This document shows, piece after piece, positions 1 through 13,353 of a stretch of DNA of 64,000 bases (position 1 is the stretch's first letter; each line of letters begins with the position of its first letter). The stretch comes from Malus domestica (lineage: Eukaryota > Streptophyta > Magnoliopsida > Rosales > Rosaceae), in assembly GCF_042453785.1 (NCBI RefSeq), contig NC_091675.1, forward strand, positions 7,514,501-7,578,500, in the 5' to 3' direction. Below the pieces are notes generated by a model, which had not been told where the DNA came from, did not search any database, and worked only from the letters and a program-made list of their open reading frames with translations. The translations under genes were made by a program, and so were the position numbers.

Positions 1-607
1 AAAATATAACAGTAAAATTATAAACAATTATGATACAAGAATAATAGTCCTCAGTGATGATGATAATAACAGTAAAGGTAATGATAAGATTATTACTATA
101 ATTCAAATTTTGGATCCAAAGTGGCGTGACTGTATTTATTTCTTCATTCTTAATCCCACATACTGTAACATGAGTCCCAATTACTTTTAGCGAAGCTAAT
201 GCCATGCCATCTGTCACATCGTTTTCTAACCAATAAGTGGAATTTATAAATAAAGCAGACCTATAAAATAAATAGACCAGAGAGAAATACATATACATGA
301 AATCAATTCTTCAATAATCATTTCTAACTTAAGGGGCTTCATTTCTATTTCTAACCAGCTCACTGCAGTCAACAAAGTATACATTTTTCAAACAAAACCA
401 TTGCACTCGTTTGACTTTAAATGAAGTTTACTTGAATTTTCGGGCACAGGGAAGGTACGACAGAGTTGAAACAAAGGCATACAAAATAAAGGACTTATAA
501 TTGGTAGAAAACGGCCTTTGACAAGCCATATAGAATGATAAGAATATTGAAATACGAGCATATCATACTGGAACAAATAATCAAGCGTGCACATAAAAAA
601 AAAGCAC

Positions 608-3600
608 CTTGTCTGATTTACTCGTGATGAATCCATTGCTTGTAGTGAAAAGGGGCACATCAACCACATCAGCAGCACTGCTTGATTTGAGGCAGGAACC
701 AATACCAGACTCCAGGTTTTGCAAAAATACCAAGTCCTGGTGAAAAACACCAGCCAATAAACTAGTGACATCATGAAACCCCTTCCTGAGTTGATCTACA
801 CCAGACTTTAGTCCTGAAAATTCAGAAAATTGGTGTTTTCTTTCCTCAGAGTGAGCAGTAGAAACCATTTCAAGATGTGAAAGAGCTTCGAGTTTGGCAG
901 CCTCTGCAAGATCCCTTTCCTTGGAGAGTATAGCAAGTTCACTCGCAGATTTTGCTAGCTCTTCCTGGAGACCATCATTCCTCTCTTGAACCTCATTCAG
1001 TTCTGCAAGGAGTAGCTCTGCTGCTCTTTTGGATTTCCTAGCTTCTTGTTCTGAAGAAGCCATATTCGCATGCAAATCACAGCACATTTTCCCAATTTGT
1101 TCTAACTTCAAAACTGGATCACCAGAATTAGCATCATCTGCAACATCAATGTTTCCTAGAATATTTATGATTAAGCTCAAAGTATTTCCTTTCTCCTGCA
1201 AATTGTTCTCAGTTTCTTTCAAACAATTCCGCAAGAATAAACTCTCAGACTGTAGGGCTTCTACTCTCCCTGGATAAGCGGACAAATCCCTGAACTTTTG
1301 TTCATATTCTGCAAGTTTACCTTCGCCTATCTTGATCTCAGATCTCAAGCGTTCCACCTCAGAATTGATCTCGTCAATATTTTGTTTCAGACTGTCACGC
1401 TGTTGCACCAATTGCTTTCCTTTTCTAACTGCAACATTTAACTTCTCTCTAACAGAAGCTGACTTCTGCTCCTCCTGATTAAGAAGACCTTGCAACTCAT
1501 TCACTTTTTTATCTAGCACTTCTAACTCACAAGCCAAAGACCGTTGCTTCTCCACATATCCATCTCTCTCCTCCTTCACATCAAAAATTTCACGTTGAAC
1601 CTCCTCCAGCTCTTTCTTCAAAGCAACTATATCTGATTCAGCAATATCAGGTGTGCTTGTGCTTCTCGCTTCAACAACCATTGCTTCAGAAATTTCAGTA
1701 CCATCGGCTGTAACCCCAAACACTGGTTTCTCAGAGGAAAGAGTTGCATAATTCTCTAAAAGCTTATTCAGTAACCCTTCCAAGCACTCAATGCTTCTTT
1801 CACCAGAATACTCAGACTTTGTTCCAGGATCCTGCAATGCATCAGTGACCAGACCCTGCAACCTTCTTATATCATCTTCTATGCTGAGAATTTGCTTCTC
1901 ATTCCCTAGCAGCTTGGCTACATTCTCCTGCAAATCAGAAACTTCCTCCCGCAGTTTTTCATTCTCAAGCTCAAACTCAGCTGCCTTTGCTGAAAGTTTA
2001 TCATGATGATTGCTCAGAAGCTCCAATCTTTGAGAAAGATTATTTCTCTCTTCAATGAATGTCTGGAGGTCTTCCTCAAGGTCAGACGTCCTCCTTCTTG
2101 AGTCTTCCAAATCAGCAGTTAGCGATGCACAATGGCTCTCAAGGTTAACAATCTTCTGCTGGAGAGACACATTCTCACCCTGCACCTCCGAAAGTTCTTT
2201 TCTTAACCACTCAATCCTATCCTCAGGCTCCATGGACCGTAGATGTGATGGCATATCAATCCTGTCTAAAAGTTCCTCCCATCTCTGGACTAAGTTGTTC
2301 CTTTCCATTAAAGATTGCTCTAACATTTCATTCTGTTCGGCCAACCCGTAGAACTTACTTTGAAGTTCATCATATTTTCTTTTGAAATCATCACTGGAAT
2401 CTGAACTTGGCTGTACATCATCTTTCCAGGAATCCATAACAACAAAACCAGCATCAGAATATGAACCTCCTCCAGCAGAACTCTTCTGATCTGAATCTGT
2501 CAGAGGAAAACTGTTTCTAGTAGCTGACCTAGCCAGCCAATCGATTTTTTCAATAATATCTCTCGAATGAAAATGCTCTGGCAGATCAAGGTCTTCTAAA
2601 ATCTCTTCTATTCTCTGAAGGACAGAGTCTTTGAGAAGGAATGATTCTCTTAACGCAGTAGCAGAATTGCGAATGTATGAAAGCTCAGATTCCAGAGCTT
2701 CCACACGCTCACCAGCTTCTGAATATGCCTTGAGCTTTGTTTCAACCTCAAGAAGCCTGGAATCTTTGAATTGCAGCTCCAGTAAGAATCTTTCCAGTTC
2801 ACTAGATTTCTCTGTAAGAGACTGCTTGAGACCATCTCGCTGGACAATCAAGCCTTTCCCCTTGGAGACAGCAATGCTAAGCTTCTCTCTCAGGGAAGAC
2901 ACCCGTTGCTCTGATTGTTCAAGTTCATTTAGTTTCTCTTGTAACTCAGAACGGGCAACAAGAAGGGCTTCCTCAACCTGACGTAAACTTTCCCTGAGAA
3001 CAATGGTTTCACTTTCAAGCTGGAAACACGAGGCATTTAACTGCTGTATTTCTTCCTGCATTGAAGTAGATTCCATCACCTTAGATTGAAAACCTTCTTT
3101 ACATAAGCCTACCTGCGTATCAGCCTCCTTGAACTTCTGAACAAGACACAATACCAATGATTCCAAGTGTGAAGCAAGCATTTTATCTTCTTGAAACTCA
3201 GCATGTTCCACTTCTAGAACACCTTCAATATCTTCTATTAACTTCCGAATAGCACTTGAATCCAGGCATCTTTGTCTCAGTTCCTCAAATTCTTCTGTTC
3301 TAACCATCAACTCTGAATTTAGCTTCTTCTTAACAGATTGGAGTTGCAATCCCTCACTCAGAAAATTCTCCAGCTGTTCTATGATGGTTTCATAAATACT
3401 GTAATCCAGAGGATCAGGAAGCTTTTCATTTTCCAGGTTCATCTCACTTTCATCTATAGACCCATGCAAAACTCTAAGAAGTTTTCTAAGGTTGCCATAC
3501 AACTTGTGCAGCATTTCACTGGCCAATTCATTCTTTACATGGAGATCGTCACATTTCTCATTCACTTCTTTGTGTAAAATACATATAGCATCACGGTCTG

Positions 3601-6600
3601 TTTGAGAACTTTTAAGTTTCTCCGTCAGATCTTTAATAACAGTGATGGCATCATAAACAGAAGCAACGAAATGGCTTGAATCCAAACAATAATGAGACAC
3701 TGGTGTAGTTGTGGTGAAACTCCCAATAGACTCACCAAGCTTTCCAATCGCTTCAACAACCGGAGCGAGAGTGGAATCCCAATGCTGCTCAAGTATCAAG
3801 ACCCTATCTGCCGCTTCCTTGTGAAAATTTTCTAATTGATCAGAGATCTGAGATACTGTGTCATTTGAACTCAGATGGAAATCATGCAATCGACTCTGCA
3901 ATTGATTAATTCTTGATTCATACTTATGTAGCTTTCTTCCAACTTCCATGTTTTCTGCTTCGAGATTAGTAACTTGTAGTCTTAAGGACTCACAGAGAAC
4001 TACAAGCTCACTGTTCCTTGTTTCAATGCTGGCCCTATGTTGTTCTAAAGCTTCATATAGGACACCAAGCTCAATGTTGGTTGCTTCCAGTTTCTTGCTA
4101 TGTTCCTCCAAGTCTTCATACTGATCTTTCAGCTCAACGAATGTAGCATTAGCAGTTTTCCTCCCATCTCGTTCCTCCTTGAGCAGTTCACTGGCATTTG
4201 CAGCATCCAGGAGCAACTGCTCAAATAATGCTCTCAAGTTTCCAGTTTGCTCTCTTACTGATGCAATTGAATCTGCCGGTGATTGATTGTCAGTTAGACC
4301 TCGTTCCTCCCCATCATGTTCATCAAGGTGCACCTTTGACTCGAAGGCTTGAATCAGTTTTAAGACTGGAGGAGTGGAGACTTTATCACCTGACCTGTTC
4401 AACAATTCTGAACGAGAGCAGATGCCTTCAATCTCCTTTACAAGTTTATTCAACATTTTCTCTGCCTCTTCCACACGTCCCTTTAGTGCTACAAACCCAA
4501 AGGAATCATCAAAAACTTCCCTCCCAAGATTCAGAACTGATGAACCTCCTCCACTGCCATCAGATGAAGGTTTTTCCACCATAATAAAGGAGCCTTCACT
4601 ATCTTGATGATTTTTTTCATTTTCAGTTTCAATTTCATGACTCCTACTCCGCACTTCTGAAAGTTCAACTTGATCCCCACCTTCACCAGCTTGGTATGCA
4701 ATTTTGATTCCACTGTTATCAACCTCTATTATCTTAGCTTTAAGTATGTCCAGACTGCTAGTAAGAAAGTTATTTTCTTCAGAGAGTTTTTCAAGGCATG
4801 TTGTCGTTTCTTTTAAATCAACCTCCAACCTCTTATGTTCTTCATGTTCAGCAGATAACCGCTCTTGAAGAACAAGAATTTCGGAAGAAAGTTTCTCAAT
4901 CTCATGGGCAGAATAATCCTTCTCCTCCTCGAGCTTCTTTCTCTCCCCTGTAACCAAAGCAAGGCTTCCATTCAATTTTTCATTTTCTACCTGCAAATCC
5001 AGTATTAAATTCTTACTGGCAGCCAATTCTATTGCAAGTTTCTCATTCTCAGAGAAAATATGCTTTGTCTCTTCCTCAAGCTTCTTTCTCTCCTCTGTAA
5101 CCAAAGAAAGGCTTCTATTCAAGTTGCCATTATCTACCTGCAAAGCCAATACTGTGTTCTTACTGTCAGCCACTTCTATAGAAAGTTTGTCATTCTCAGA
5201 GGAAAGATGCTCCTTCTCCTCCGCAAGCTTCTTTCTCTCTTCTGTTACTGAACCCAGACTCCCACTTAAGCTGGAAATTTGATCCTGTAGAGCTTCTACA
5301 GAACTTTTGCCATCAACTAACTCTGCTGAAAGCTTCTCCTTCTCGTGAAGATAAAGATCATTTTGCTCAACAAGTTTCTTTCTATCTTCATCCCACAAAG
5401 CAATACTCCCATTTAATTTCTCATTCTCCACCTGTAAAGCTGCCACCAAAGACTTGCAGTCAGCTAACTCAGCTGACAGGCTCAACAAATCCTGCCGTGA
5501 CCTTTCCAGGCTACTATGCGACTCAATTGCTCTAGCAGAAAATTCTTCAACCTCTGCCTTCGCCGTTTGAAGTTTGTCTTGGAACTCCTCCTTCCCACTA
5601 ACAACAGCCTGGAGTTCACATCTGCACTCTGAAAGCTCTTCAGCAAGGCATTGGTTCTTCTCACGAACTTCTTGTAGTGAAGCACGAAGAAGAGATGTTT
5701 CATCGAGTAACTGATCGTGTTGGCAATCAAACTCCACTTGCATCTCAGACTGTTGCACAAGCTGCAAGTCACTGATATCTTTTGTCAAATGTGTGAGAAC
5801 CAATTCTTCTTTAAGTCGCTCAAACATTTCCAGAAATACATGTTCTGGCACAATCAAATTAGTAGTCCCCTGAAATGCATTAGAAACTGATTCAATTGAC
5901 TTCATAAGAACCCGGAACTCTTCTTCGCTGAGCCTCCTAACTACTTCTGTGAGCTGTGAGAGACTGATTGAGCTGACATCTGCAACAGGAGACGCCGTCC
6001 ATTCTTTATCTGGAATCACCATATTGGCTTCTGGAGGCCTTTGAAGTCCTTTTTTCTGATGATGATCCTCCGAAAGGGCCCCATGTTCTTCTCCGCCTGA
6101 AACATCTTCTGTTACCTGCCGGTTTTCCATAGCAGCACTAACAACCAAAGATCTATCTGCCTCAGGTAGAGCTAAATCAGACACTGAGAGTCCATCAGAC
6201 ATGGTTGCACCAGTTGACAGAGATGCTTCATCTGCCTTGCCAGTCTGGTCATCTATGGAGGACTCAAGATCTGGGAAAGTTTCAGCAGTTCTATCAATCT
6301 CAGACAGAGCTACACTTTTATCTCCTGCAAGTTCCACTTCTCTATCAGATGCTTCATACAGTGTATCAGTTTGCTCGTCTAAGGAATGTGCTTGCACAGA
6401 GAAACTTTCAAAAGTTCTATCAAGCTCAGATGAAAAAATCCTGTCATCTCCTTTAAGCTCCATATCTGCTTCTTGACTACGATTACAATTTTTTGCATCC
6501 AGACCATCAGCTTCCTGCATTGCCCCTACCCAGCAACAAATGAGATTCTAATTATATGTCAAACCCATCATTTTTCCTAACCTGCCCAATTAATTTCCCA

Positions 6601-7605
6601 AAGAATCCCAAAATAATCTATAATAGAAACTTAGAAAGTTAAATAACAAGAGGAGAAGAGCACAACCTACATCTGTTACCTGATCTTCCCTCTCCTGCAC
6701 CAAGGATGTATTAATATTCTGTGAGGGAGGCAAAGATTCCTCATCTCTACCCTTTGTTTGATCAGTATCATCAACTGAAGTAGGTTGTGCTGACACATCA
6801 ACCGATATAGACATATTGGCATCTTTGGCTAGCCCTCTGGAATCCATGACATGTGAAGAGTCCAATGAACTAATTCTTGCCACCTCAGCATCAGTGCCCC
6901 CAGTACTCTCCCCCATGTTCGTGGCTGAAAAGTTAACATCACACTTACTGAATCCGACCTCCTGTGATGCTGACTCAGCATTTTGGTAAATCAAAGTTTC
7001 AACTGCATTTCTCTCATGTGTAATGGGAACCGCCGAGGGAGCAGCAGCATTAATGTCAGAAGCTGTAGAAATTTCCCCGGAATGTGACCCTGATGAGTTA
7101 ATGTTTTCCAGATTAGCATCTACACGAGACTCAGTTTCTCCTTCAGGGGTCTGAGGCACCGCTGTAGGTTTAGTTGCACTAGAGACTACATCAGCATCAG
7201 CTTCATGCTTCTCTGATTTATCAGACGTCTTTGTGGATTTTCCACTTCCACTGCCTTTACCATCTTTTTTCTGGCGAAATTGTTGAAGCTGCCGGCAAAT
7301 ATACAAGACTATATATTATAATCCAAAAACTCATTTGCACTCTCTGATTTATTACGAAGACAGTGAAGAAACAAAACAGAAAATAGAGCAGGAAACCTAT
7401 AGGAACCTACTGTACACAAAAGTTTTTCTAGTGAAAGGATACAGCTCAGACAAGTTACATTTTATCAGGAATCAAAAATTAGGGCATGAAATACATTGAA
7501 TGAGTCAAAAACCCTAATGCTCTATTTGCTGATAAAATCAAGAGCTCTGTGTACCTTTTTTCGTCCAGCTGCGAGCAGATCGGTACGGCTCTTGTTCTTG
7601 TCCAT
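608..7605 (-). CDS. TNO1: TNO1-like giant coiled-coil protein, 3' end beyond the window
   Basis: Resembles the plant trans-Golgi network SYP41-interacting protein TNO1, a long coiled-coil tether-like protein of vesicle trafficking (family knowledge). Three coding exons are readable on the minus strand. Exon 1 is 7605-7555 (MDKNKSRTDLLAAGRKK, donor AAG|GTAC). Exon 2 is 7288-6680 (starts LQQFRQKKD, donor CAG|GTAACA). Exon 3 is 6514-608 (acceptor TGCAG|GAAG, donor AAG|GTGC). All junctions are phase 0, giving about 2189 codons. The N-terminal 220 residues are acidic, Ser/Thr-rich and low complexity; nearly all the rest is heptad coiled coil. Two related modules contain the motifs REKLSIAVSKGKGL and REKLNVAVRKGKQL. 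The last visible residues (TSKSDK) end at a good donor and no convincing continuation exists in 1-607, so the C-terminal exons and any membrane anchor should lie outside. The longer open frame to 581 runs into intron. Family call fairly sure; exact orthology not tested. Confidence 0.85.
4880..5470 (-). repeat. 147-bp tandem coding repeat, four units, in the TNO1-like gene
   Basis: The antisense of a TEERKKLEEE-type motif recurs at 4934, 5081, 5228 and 5375, exactly 147 bp apart each time. That is 49 codons, or seven complete heptads, so duplication keeps both reading frame and coiled-coil register. Units diverge but share the order ERKKL, SxENxKL, ELxxSK, LQVEN. Confidence 0.8.
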
Positions 7606-8150
7606 CCGATTCCGATCCACTCCGTTCTTGCTCCCCACTGTGAGTCCTCGCCAATCACCGTGGCAAAGTCTCACTCACCATTTGATCCTCCCTATCAACA
7701 CCACCACACCATTACATTGAATAAATACTCGTTTTGTTCGCTGAAAAATAACCGAAAAAAATCAAACTAAAAACTCAAGTTTTATGCTGAATTCAGGCAA
7801 AAGAGGACCGCGCAAACACTAGTTCCAATTACACTATGTTCAATTTCTATTACAACGACATTCTCGTTCAATTTTCCTTTCTCAGCAACCAAACAGGATC
7901 CATAGCACATCAAAATCGGATTCGAAAAGATCCAGAACCTAATTCACTCACTACAAAACCAAAAACAACAAAAAAGAAACGACGCAAACAGTACGATTCA
8001 TGCATCATACAAACGAGATCAATTGAAAAATTAAGAGGAAGAAATCGCACCTGGATTTCGCGGCAGCTGGATCTGCAAGGCCGTCGCGGTTGATACGATT
8101 GTTTCGGTGGTTGCGAATGGAGGTTTGCTCTTCAATGGCGTCGTCTCGGG
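7606..8150 (-). promoter_or_regulatory. 5' UTR of the TNO1-like gene, with probable leader intron
   Basis: Upstream of the start codon at 7605 the minus strand shows a likely leader intron. A donor CCAG|GTGCGATTT lies near 8052 and an acceptor CTCACAG|TGGGG near 7641, leaving a short non-coding exon next to the ATG. The transcription start is not visible, but should lie upstream of about 8060. The open frame at 8031-8414 overlaps this leader and has no recognisable protein. Confidence 0.5.
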
Positions 8151-8419
8151 TTTTCTTTGTATCGGCGTCACTGTGTGTGTATGGGTTGGTCCCTTGCCCC
8201 TTGGATCTAAAGTTCTAACGCAACCTTCGTTTTGCACTGTGTGTTGCCTTATTTGATTTGCCTGCGCACGTTGAAATGTCGATTGGGAAGAGAAGCAAAA
8301 CGTCGCTGTTTTGGTGGTTGGTTGGCTAGAAAGCCCAATACGCGCCTTTTGCGGGCCCTTGTACAATTTAGTGGACCTCCATCTTGCTAAATGTTTTCGG
8401 CCCATTGAGCTCATTCAGA

Positions 8420-9561
8420 AAAATTATTTTTTCTGAGATACAACGATATTGGGTGGATTTTCCGATAAAATTGGAACAATATTGAGAGGATTTGAGCTAA
8501 TTACATAATAAGTTAATCATAATTTGGTATCTAAATCATCATTCATAAGAGTTAAACTTAAAATCTATCACCTACAAGTATAGAGAAATATCACTAGATT
8601 GTATTGCTAATGACAAACACACATTGAGAAAAGCTAACTTTTACATAATTTTAATGGATGGTGGCGATATTTGTCAAAATCACATATCAACACCGATCAT
8701 GAGTGAATGGGGTTGATTGGGGAGTGTGGTTGAACCCATGATGAGCTGCCTACATATCCCCAGGAAGGAGAACCAAATCATGAGAGTAGTTTTAGAGAAT
8801 GAGTGGTGGTGTGGTATGTGTTACATCGTGAATCATCCTTGGCGAATAACCTATGATGGGGCATTTAAAAGAGATGATTGTCCATGGATATGTCTACGCG
8901 TAGATGAACGCATGTAGATTACGTGAGCCTATGCTAGGCGTGTATGGGATCATTAGAGATATCTCATGATCGTTATCAGATGATCGTAAAGAATACCCAA
9001 GTTAGGGTTTATAACTTTATATAGAGATCTTGAGGGTTCTGATAGGGAGAGTAATTCTTATTAAAGCGGGAAAGTATATAGGCAAATGAGCTCTTGAATA
9101 TGCTTAAGCCTAATGGGCCCATATCGGATCACCTAACCCTTACGCAATCCCGCCTAAGATGCTAGACACAACTGTGATCATGTGATGAGGGCATTCCGAT
9201 CATTTCGACCACCCTACGTGCCATGCAGCATGGGCTTAGAAATTAATGGTCCCACCATTTATATCCTAAATAATCAACCTTTTGTCAATAAATGAGATAG
9301 AAATAGAAGAAAATTAGGTGTAACTAAGGTATTCTCAAGCTCTTATTGTCTTCACTCTAACATACACAATGCAATATTTACATATATTTAATACAATCAC
9401 CATCTGATATTTAACGGCCATCTATATAATTAATGTGACATATGTGTTTAACACAATCACCATCTGACCATCTACATGATGATTGTACCACACACAAACA
9501 AATATTGCAGTCAAATCCCAATAATTATGTCCTATGAATTTGGTTGATTACAAAATCCATT
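8420..9561. other. Intergenic DNA, no gene seen
   Basis: AT-rich sequence with a moderately GC-rich block at 8700-9260 that reads like degenerate repeat or LTR material. Its short open frames (for example 8717-8917) match nothing I recognise. No TSD or terminal repeat could be assigned. Confidence 0.4.
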
Positions 9562-9570
9562 TTAGTCAAG

Positions 9571-9787
9571 GGAGGCAGATTCTCTGCCCTCCCACTTTAT
9601 GTGTCCTCCCGTGCCTTCATGTTTGTGTGGTCACGGTTAAACTATATTAATATTTTATATTACTATTATTTTTTGTCTTATTATCTCTATAAAAAAATAT
9701 AAAATGTTGACGTGACTTAACCGTGACCACACCGAACAGGAGGGTATGGGAGGGCACGAAAAGTGGGAAGGCTGAGAATCTGCCTCC
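9571..9787. mobile_element. Mutator-type MITE with 9-bp TSD
   Basis: A 217-bp foldback element. It begins GGAGGCAGATTCTC and ends GAGAATCTGCCTCC, a perfect 14-bp terminal inverted repeat that extends imperfectly inward. It is flanked by the 9-bp direct repeat TTAGTCAAG at 9562-9570 and 9788-9796. A 9-bp TSD is typical of Mutator-like elements. The internal part (GTCTTATTATCTCTATAAAA, then GTTGACGTGACTTAACC) is shared with the element at 60846-61028. No coding capacity. Confidence 0.88.
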
Positions 9788-9796
9788 TTAGTCAAG

Positions 9797-11144
9797 ATAC
9801 TAGAGTCCAATGGTAAGGGTAGATAGAATTATAGATAAGAGTAGAGTCATTAGTCAAACGGTTCATTACAACCAAGAAAATATCCATTCCGGTCCTCTTA
9901 ACGAGCAAAAAAAAATCTGTTTGAGACTAAAATAAAGGATTATGGAGTGCTTATTCCACTAATGGCCAGCTTTCACAAGGTGGTGAGATTTATCACAAAA
10001 ATTATATAATATGATGCCGATCTAGAGAATTCAACGCCTACCAAGATGCTAAGAATCATATATTATTGTATAATTCGCACGATAATCAAAGGTTATTTAA
10101 ATTAATATATATCGACATGTTAAATGTCTTGAATCAATAAAAAAATGCAATATTTAATTCAATGTCCAATGCTGTGTGAACTATAATTCATATAAAAAAT
10201 ATGAACTCAAAGTATCAACTAGGATGTATTGACTCGTAATTATATTATTTATACAAAAGTCATTGCTAGTTGGATGATATCTTCAAGTACTCCAAACATA
10301 AATGTTAAGAAGATTATTTTAAAAGTCGAACGCTTTATAAATATTCTATTATCTAATCTTTTGGCATACTATTTTATAATATTAACACAAATGTTAACAT
10401 TAAATATGAGGTACATGAAGAGTTTTATTTTGAGAGTTTCCTAACATTTGTCTACTCGGAAACCCTTGTTACAATCTATGGAAAAACCTTGTTATAATAT
10501 ATTATTATCCAAGACAACCCATTTTATTTGACTTTTCTTTTCCTTCCCTTAAAATTATGGTATGGCGAATAAAATAATGGCACTATTAAGCACTATCTCC
10601 TTGAGTGCGAGGAGCATCAAATATTGAAGAGATAAGAATGTGGGGTTTTTTTTATACTAGCAAAGAATCAAATCCTTTGCATATCAAACGTGTCCGCAAT
10701 GATTTTTTTTTTTTTTTGAGGTCGTCTTAATTGAATAATTTATATGCAAAAGTCAAATACAAGATGATCAATTCTCATTGAGGTTCAAGAAATTTTTTGG
10801 AGTTAATATGACATTAACTTTACTTCAAATGTTACTACTTATTCAAAGATTGTTTGTAAGTGATTTAAAATGACTTAAAATATTTTTGGTAATATTGATT
10901 TTGGATTCCAAAGGTACATTAAGTATTTTTTGGAAGAAACATCAAATATATGTTTTTTGCATGAAGCACTTACTGTGTTTTTCTATGATCCACTTGGATT
11001 TTTGCTAAGGATTAATTTCAAAAATATTTTCACCAAAAGCATTTTCAGTTATTTTAAAAGCACTTTGACACAATCACTAAATACATTCACAAATAAAGTT
11101 CATAAAATAATATTATATCTATATTTATTTTCATGCTTGTTATA
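9797..11144. other. Intergenic AT-rich DNA, no gene seen
   Basis: Low-complexity AT-rich sequence. A poly-T tract at about 10702-10717 followed by GAGGTCGTCTTAATTGAATAA could be the tail of a retroposon on the minus strand. Open frames of about 70 codons (10229, 10930) look random. Confidence 0.35.
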
Positions 11145-11147
11145 TTA

Positions 11148-12256
11148 ACACCTCACGTATTGTTGAATACACCATACATACTTACTACACCTTATATTTG
11201 CTTTTTCAATTAAAATTTATCTTAATACACCCCATATAATTCCCCATGATACCCTCACACCCTACACTCTCAACATACACTTTGTATTTTCTACACCCCA
11301 CATTTTCTACATACACTTCACACTCTTCACACCTAGGTGCAAGTGAAAGATCATGGAAGTATCTTTCTTGTTCCAAGATCATGATCTGTGTGCAGAGATA
11401 CATATGGAGAGAACCAGAAGGTATGTCTAGCTCTTGGGTGCCTACATTGCTTTAATAAACAGCTCACAAGAGACCAATGGAGTAGAACTTATTCGGTATT
11501 GTACAAGGTGGTTTAACTGCTAACAGTGCTCATTTGTCACATAATTCAATGGTCCTCCCTGTAAACATTTGAGTTAAACGGAATTCATGTTTGTCTTCTA
11601 CTCAAGTAGTTGAGAGGTGTTCCTTGAAAGATGAAACTTCAAACAGACAGGGCAATCCAACTGATCAAAGGACATTGAAGGTTTGAATCAAAATGAACCT
11701 AATAACACAGCTCGGAAGAATGTAGCAATATATAGTGGTCTTGGACTTGGCTCTCCATCTTCATCTTTGGATAACAACCCTAAGGAAAGTAAGGAGATGA
11801 TACCTCCATCTCAAGTGATTGTGGATGACTCTCCCACTAACATTATTCAAGTAAAATATTTTAGTGCAGTTTCTATTGTTGCAAATGAACCTAAAATGAT
11901 ATGTTGCATTGATGGGCGTTGTTTATGTTTTATAACAAGTTATGACGTCCTTCCATGTTCCTGGAGATGCATTGATATCATCACTTCATAACAGTTTTCT
12001 TTGCTTAATAAGAAAGTGAGAGCTTTATCAACAAAAACTAGTGCCTTCATCTAAGGGTCATCAAGAATATTCATCTTTTTTCTGAGAGTAGAAGAAGATA
12101 AATAATCTTGAGATATATAAGTTAAAATGATTTGGAGTGTACTTAGAATTTTATTTTTTTTAGGGTTGAAATTGTCATTGCATAGTAGGTTAAATAAGTT
12201 ATCTAGTATTAAATTTAATGTGAGGTGTATTCAATAATATATAAGGTGCTAATAAA
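11148..12256. mobile_element. Possible 1.1-kb terminal-inverted-repeat element
   Basis: The left end contains ACACCTCACGTATTGTTGAA followed by TACACC. The right end (about 12222-12256) contains its imperfect reverse complement, GGTGTATTCAATAATATATA followed by AGGTGC. This suggests an old DNA transposon. A 102-codon open frame at 11683-11991 inside it has no recognisable domain. No clear TSD was found, so exact ends are uncertain. Confidence 0.4.
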
Positions 12257-12804
12257 AAAAACCCTATTTTATTGATTTTCCATCAATATCCATTACATTG
12301 TATGATAACTCAAGAAGGGTGCTTATTGAGATTTTGTATGATAAGATCAATATCTTAGAGGCCCCTACATATTGGATACCATATCAATCAATCGTGATGA
12401 ACTAAAAAAACATATACCCATCACGTGATATATTTCTGGCATGGACCCTTGAAATTGTATATAGTATGAATTATTTATGGATATCAGTTTTCTATGGTGT
12501 GGGAGTGTCACATTATTGGTTTTTGGATCATAGTACTTATTTTTTCTTGTGTGAACATAAGAATTTAAAGCGAATATACAGATTAATCAATAGACGCTAG
12601 CAAAATCTCAATACAATATACTAAATCAACACGCGTGGAATTATACATGTACAAGTAGTTAGTCAATTTTTTTTTTATACAACGATATTTGACATTAAAG
12701 AGTAGTGAATTTGGCTGTGACTTATAAACCTCAGCATCAAAATGTTTCTCAAATGGAGCAAAAAATAATTATCAGAGAAAGAAGAGTAAAAGTCAATAAA
12801 ATAA
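12257..12804. other. Intergenic AT-rich DNA, no gene seen
   Basis: AT-rich non-coding sequence with a poly-T run near 12667-12676. No convincing open frame or terminal repeat was found. Confidence 0.35.
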
Positions 12805-13349
12805 GGCTTATTTTTAGCTACACCTCATGAAACTCCATTTTAATCTCGTTTTACTCCTGTAACTCAAGTGTCACAACTTTACTCCTTGAAACTTAAAATT
12901 TGTTTCATTTTGACTTGTGGACTCTCTCTTCTCCCTGAAACTTATAGGTCGTCTCCTAATACATATGTGGGACCCAACACCCAATAAGACTATGTCACAT
13001 GTGTGAAAAATTGATTATAAATCTTCATTATGCGTTAACATTCAACAATAAGATAATATTAAGTTTAAAAGGAATTGAAGACAAATAAAATAAAAAAGAA
13101 ATTGACTAACGTAGCGCACCCAAATCAATCCCACATAAGAAATTAACAAATATAAGGTAATGTGGAACGAATTTTGAGTTTTATATAGATGATTTTCGAG
13201 TTTTATGACGCAAAATGAGATCAAAATCGAATTTCAAGAGCAAAATAGAGCGAACTTTGAGTTTTAAAAAGTAAAGTGACGACTTTTAAATTACACAAAA
13301 CAAAGTTAGATTAAAATCGAATTCTAAAAGACGTAACTAAAATTAAGCC
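12805..13349. mobile_element. Foldback MITE-like element, about 545 bp
   Basis: The left end is GGCTTATTTTTAGCTAC and the right end, reverse-complemented, is GGCTTAATTTTAGTTAC. Imperfect inverted similarity continues inward for roughly 100 bp (TTTTAATCT, then CAAGTGTCAC against AAAAGTCGTCAC). A 4-bp flank ATAA occurs on both sides (12801-12804 and 13350-13353). Such a short flank could be chance. It carries no credible coding sequence. Confidence 0.6.
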
Positions 13350-13353
13350 ATAA

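Noticed and set aside
390-520. Search for the last TNO1 exon in 1-607
   Set aside because: Acceptor-like AG sites exist (for example near 367), but the following frames stop at once or make no coiled coil or membrane segment.
581-607. C-terminus of the TNO1-like protein at the stop at 581
   Set aside because: These codons follow a good splice donor (AAG|GTGC) and read like intron.
8031-8414. 127-codon minus-strand open frame
   Set aside because: It overlaps the leader exon and intron of the TNO1-like gene and has no recognisable domain.
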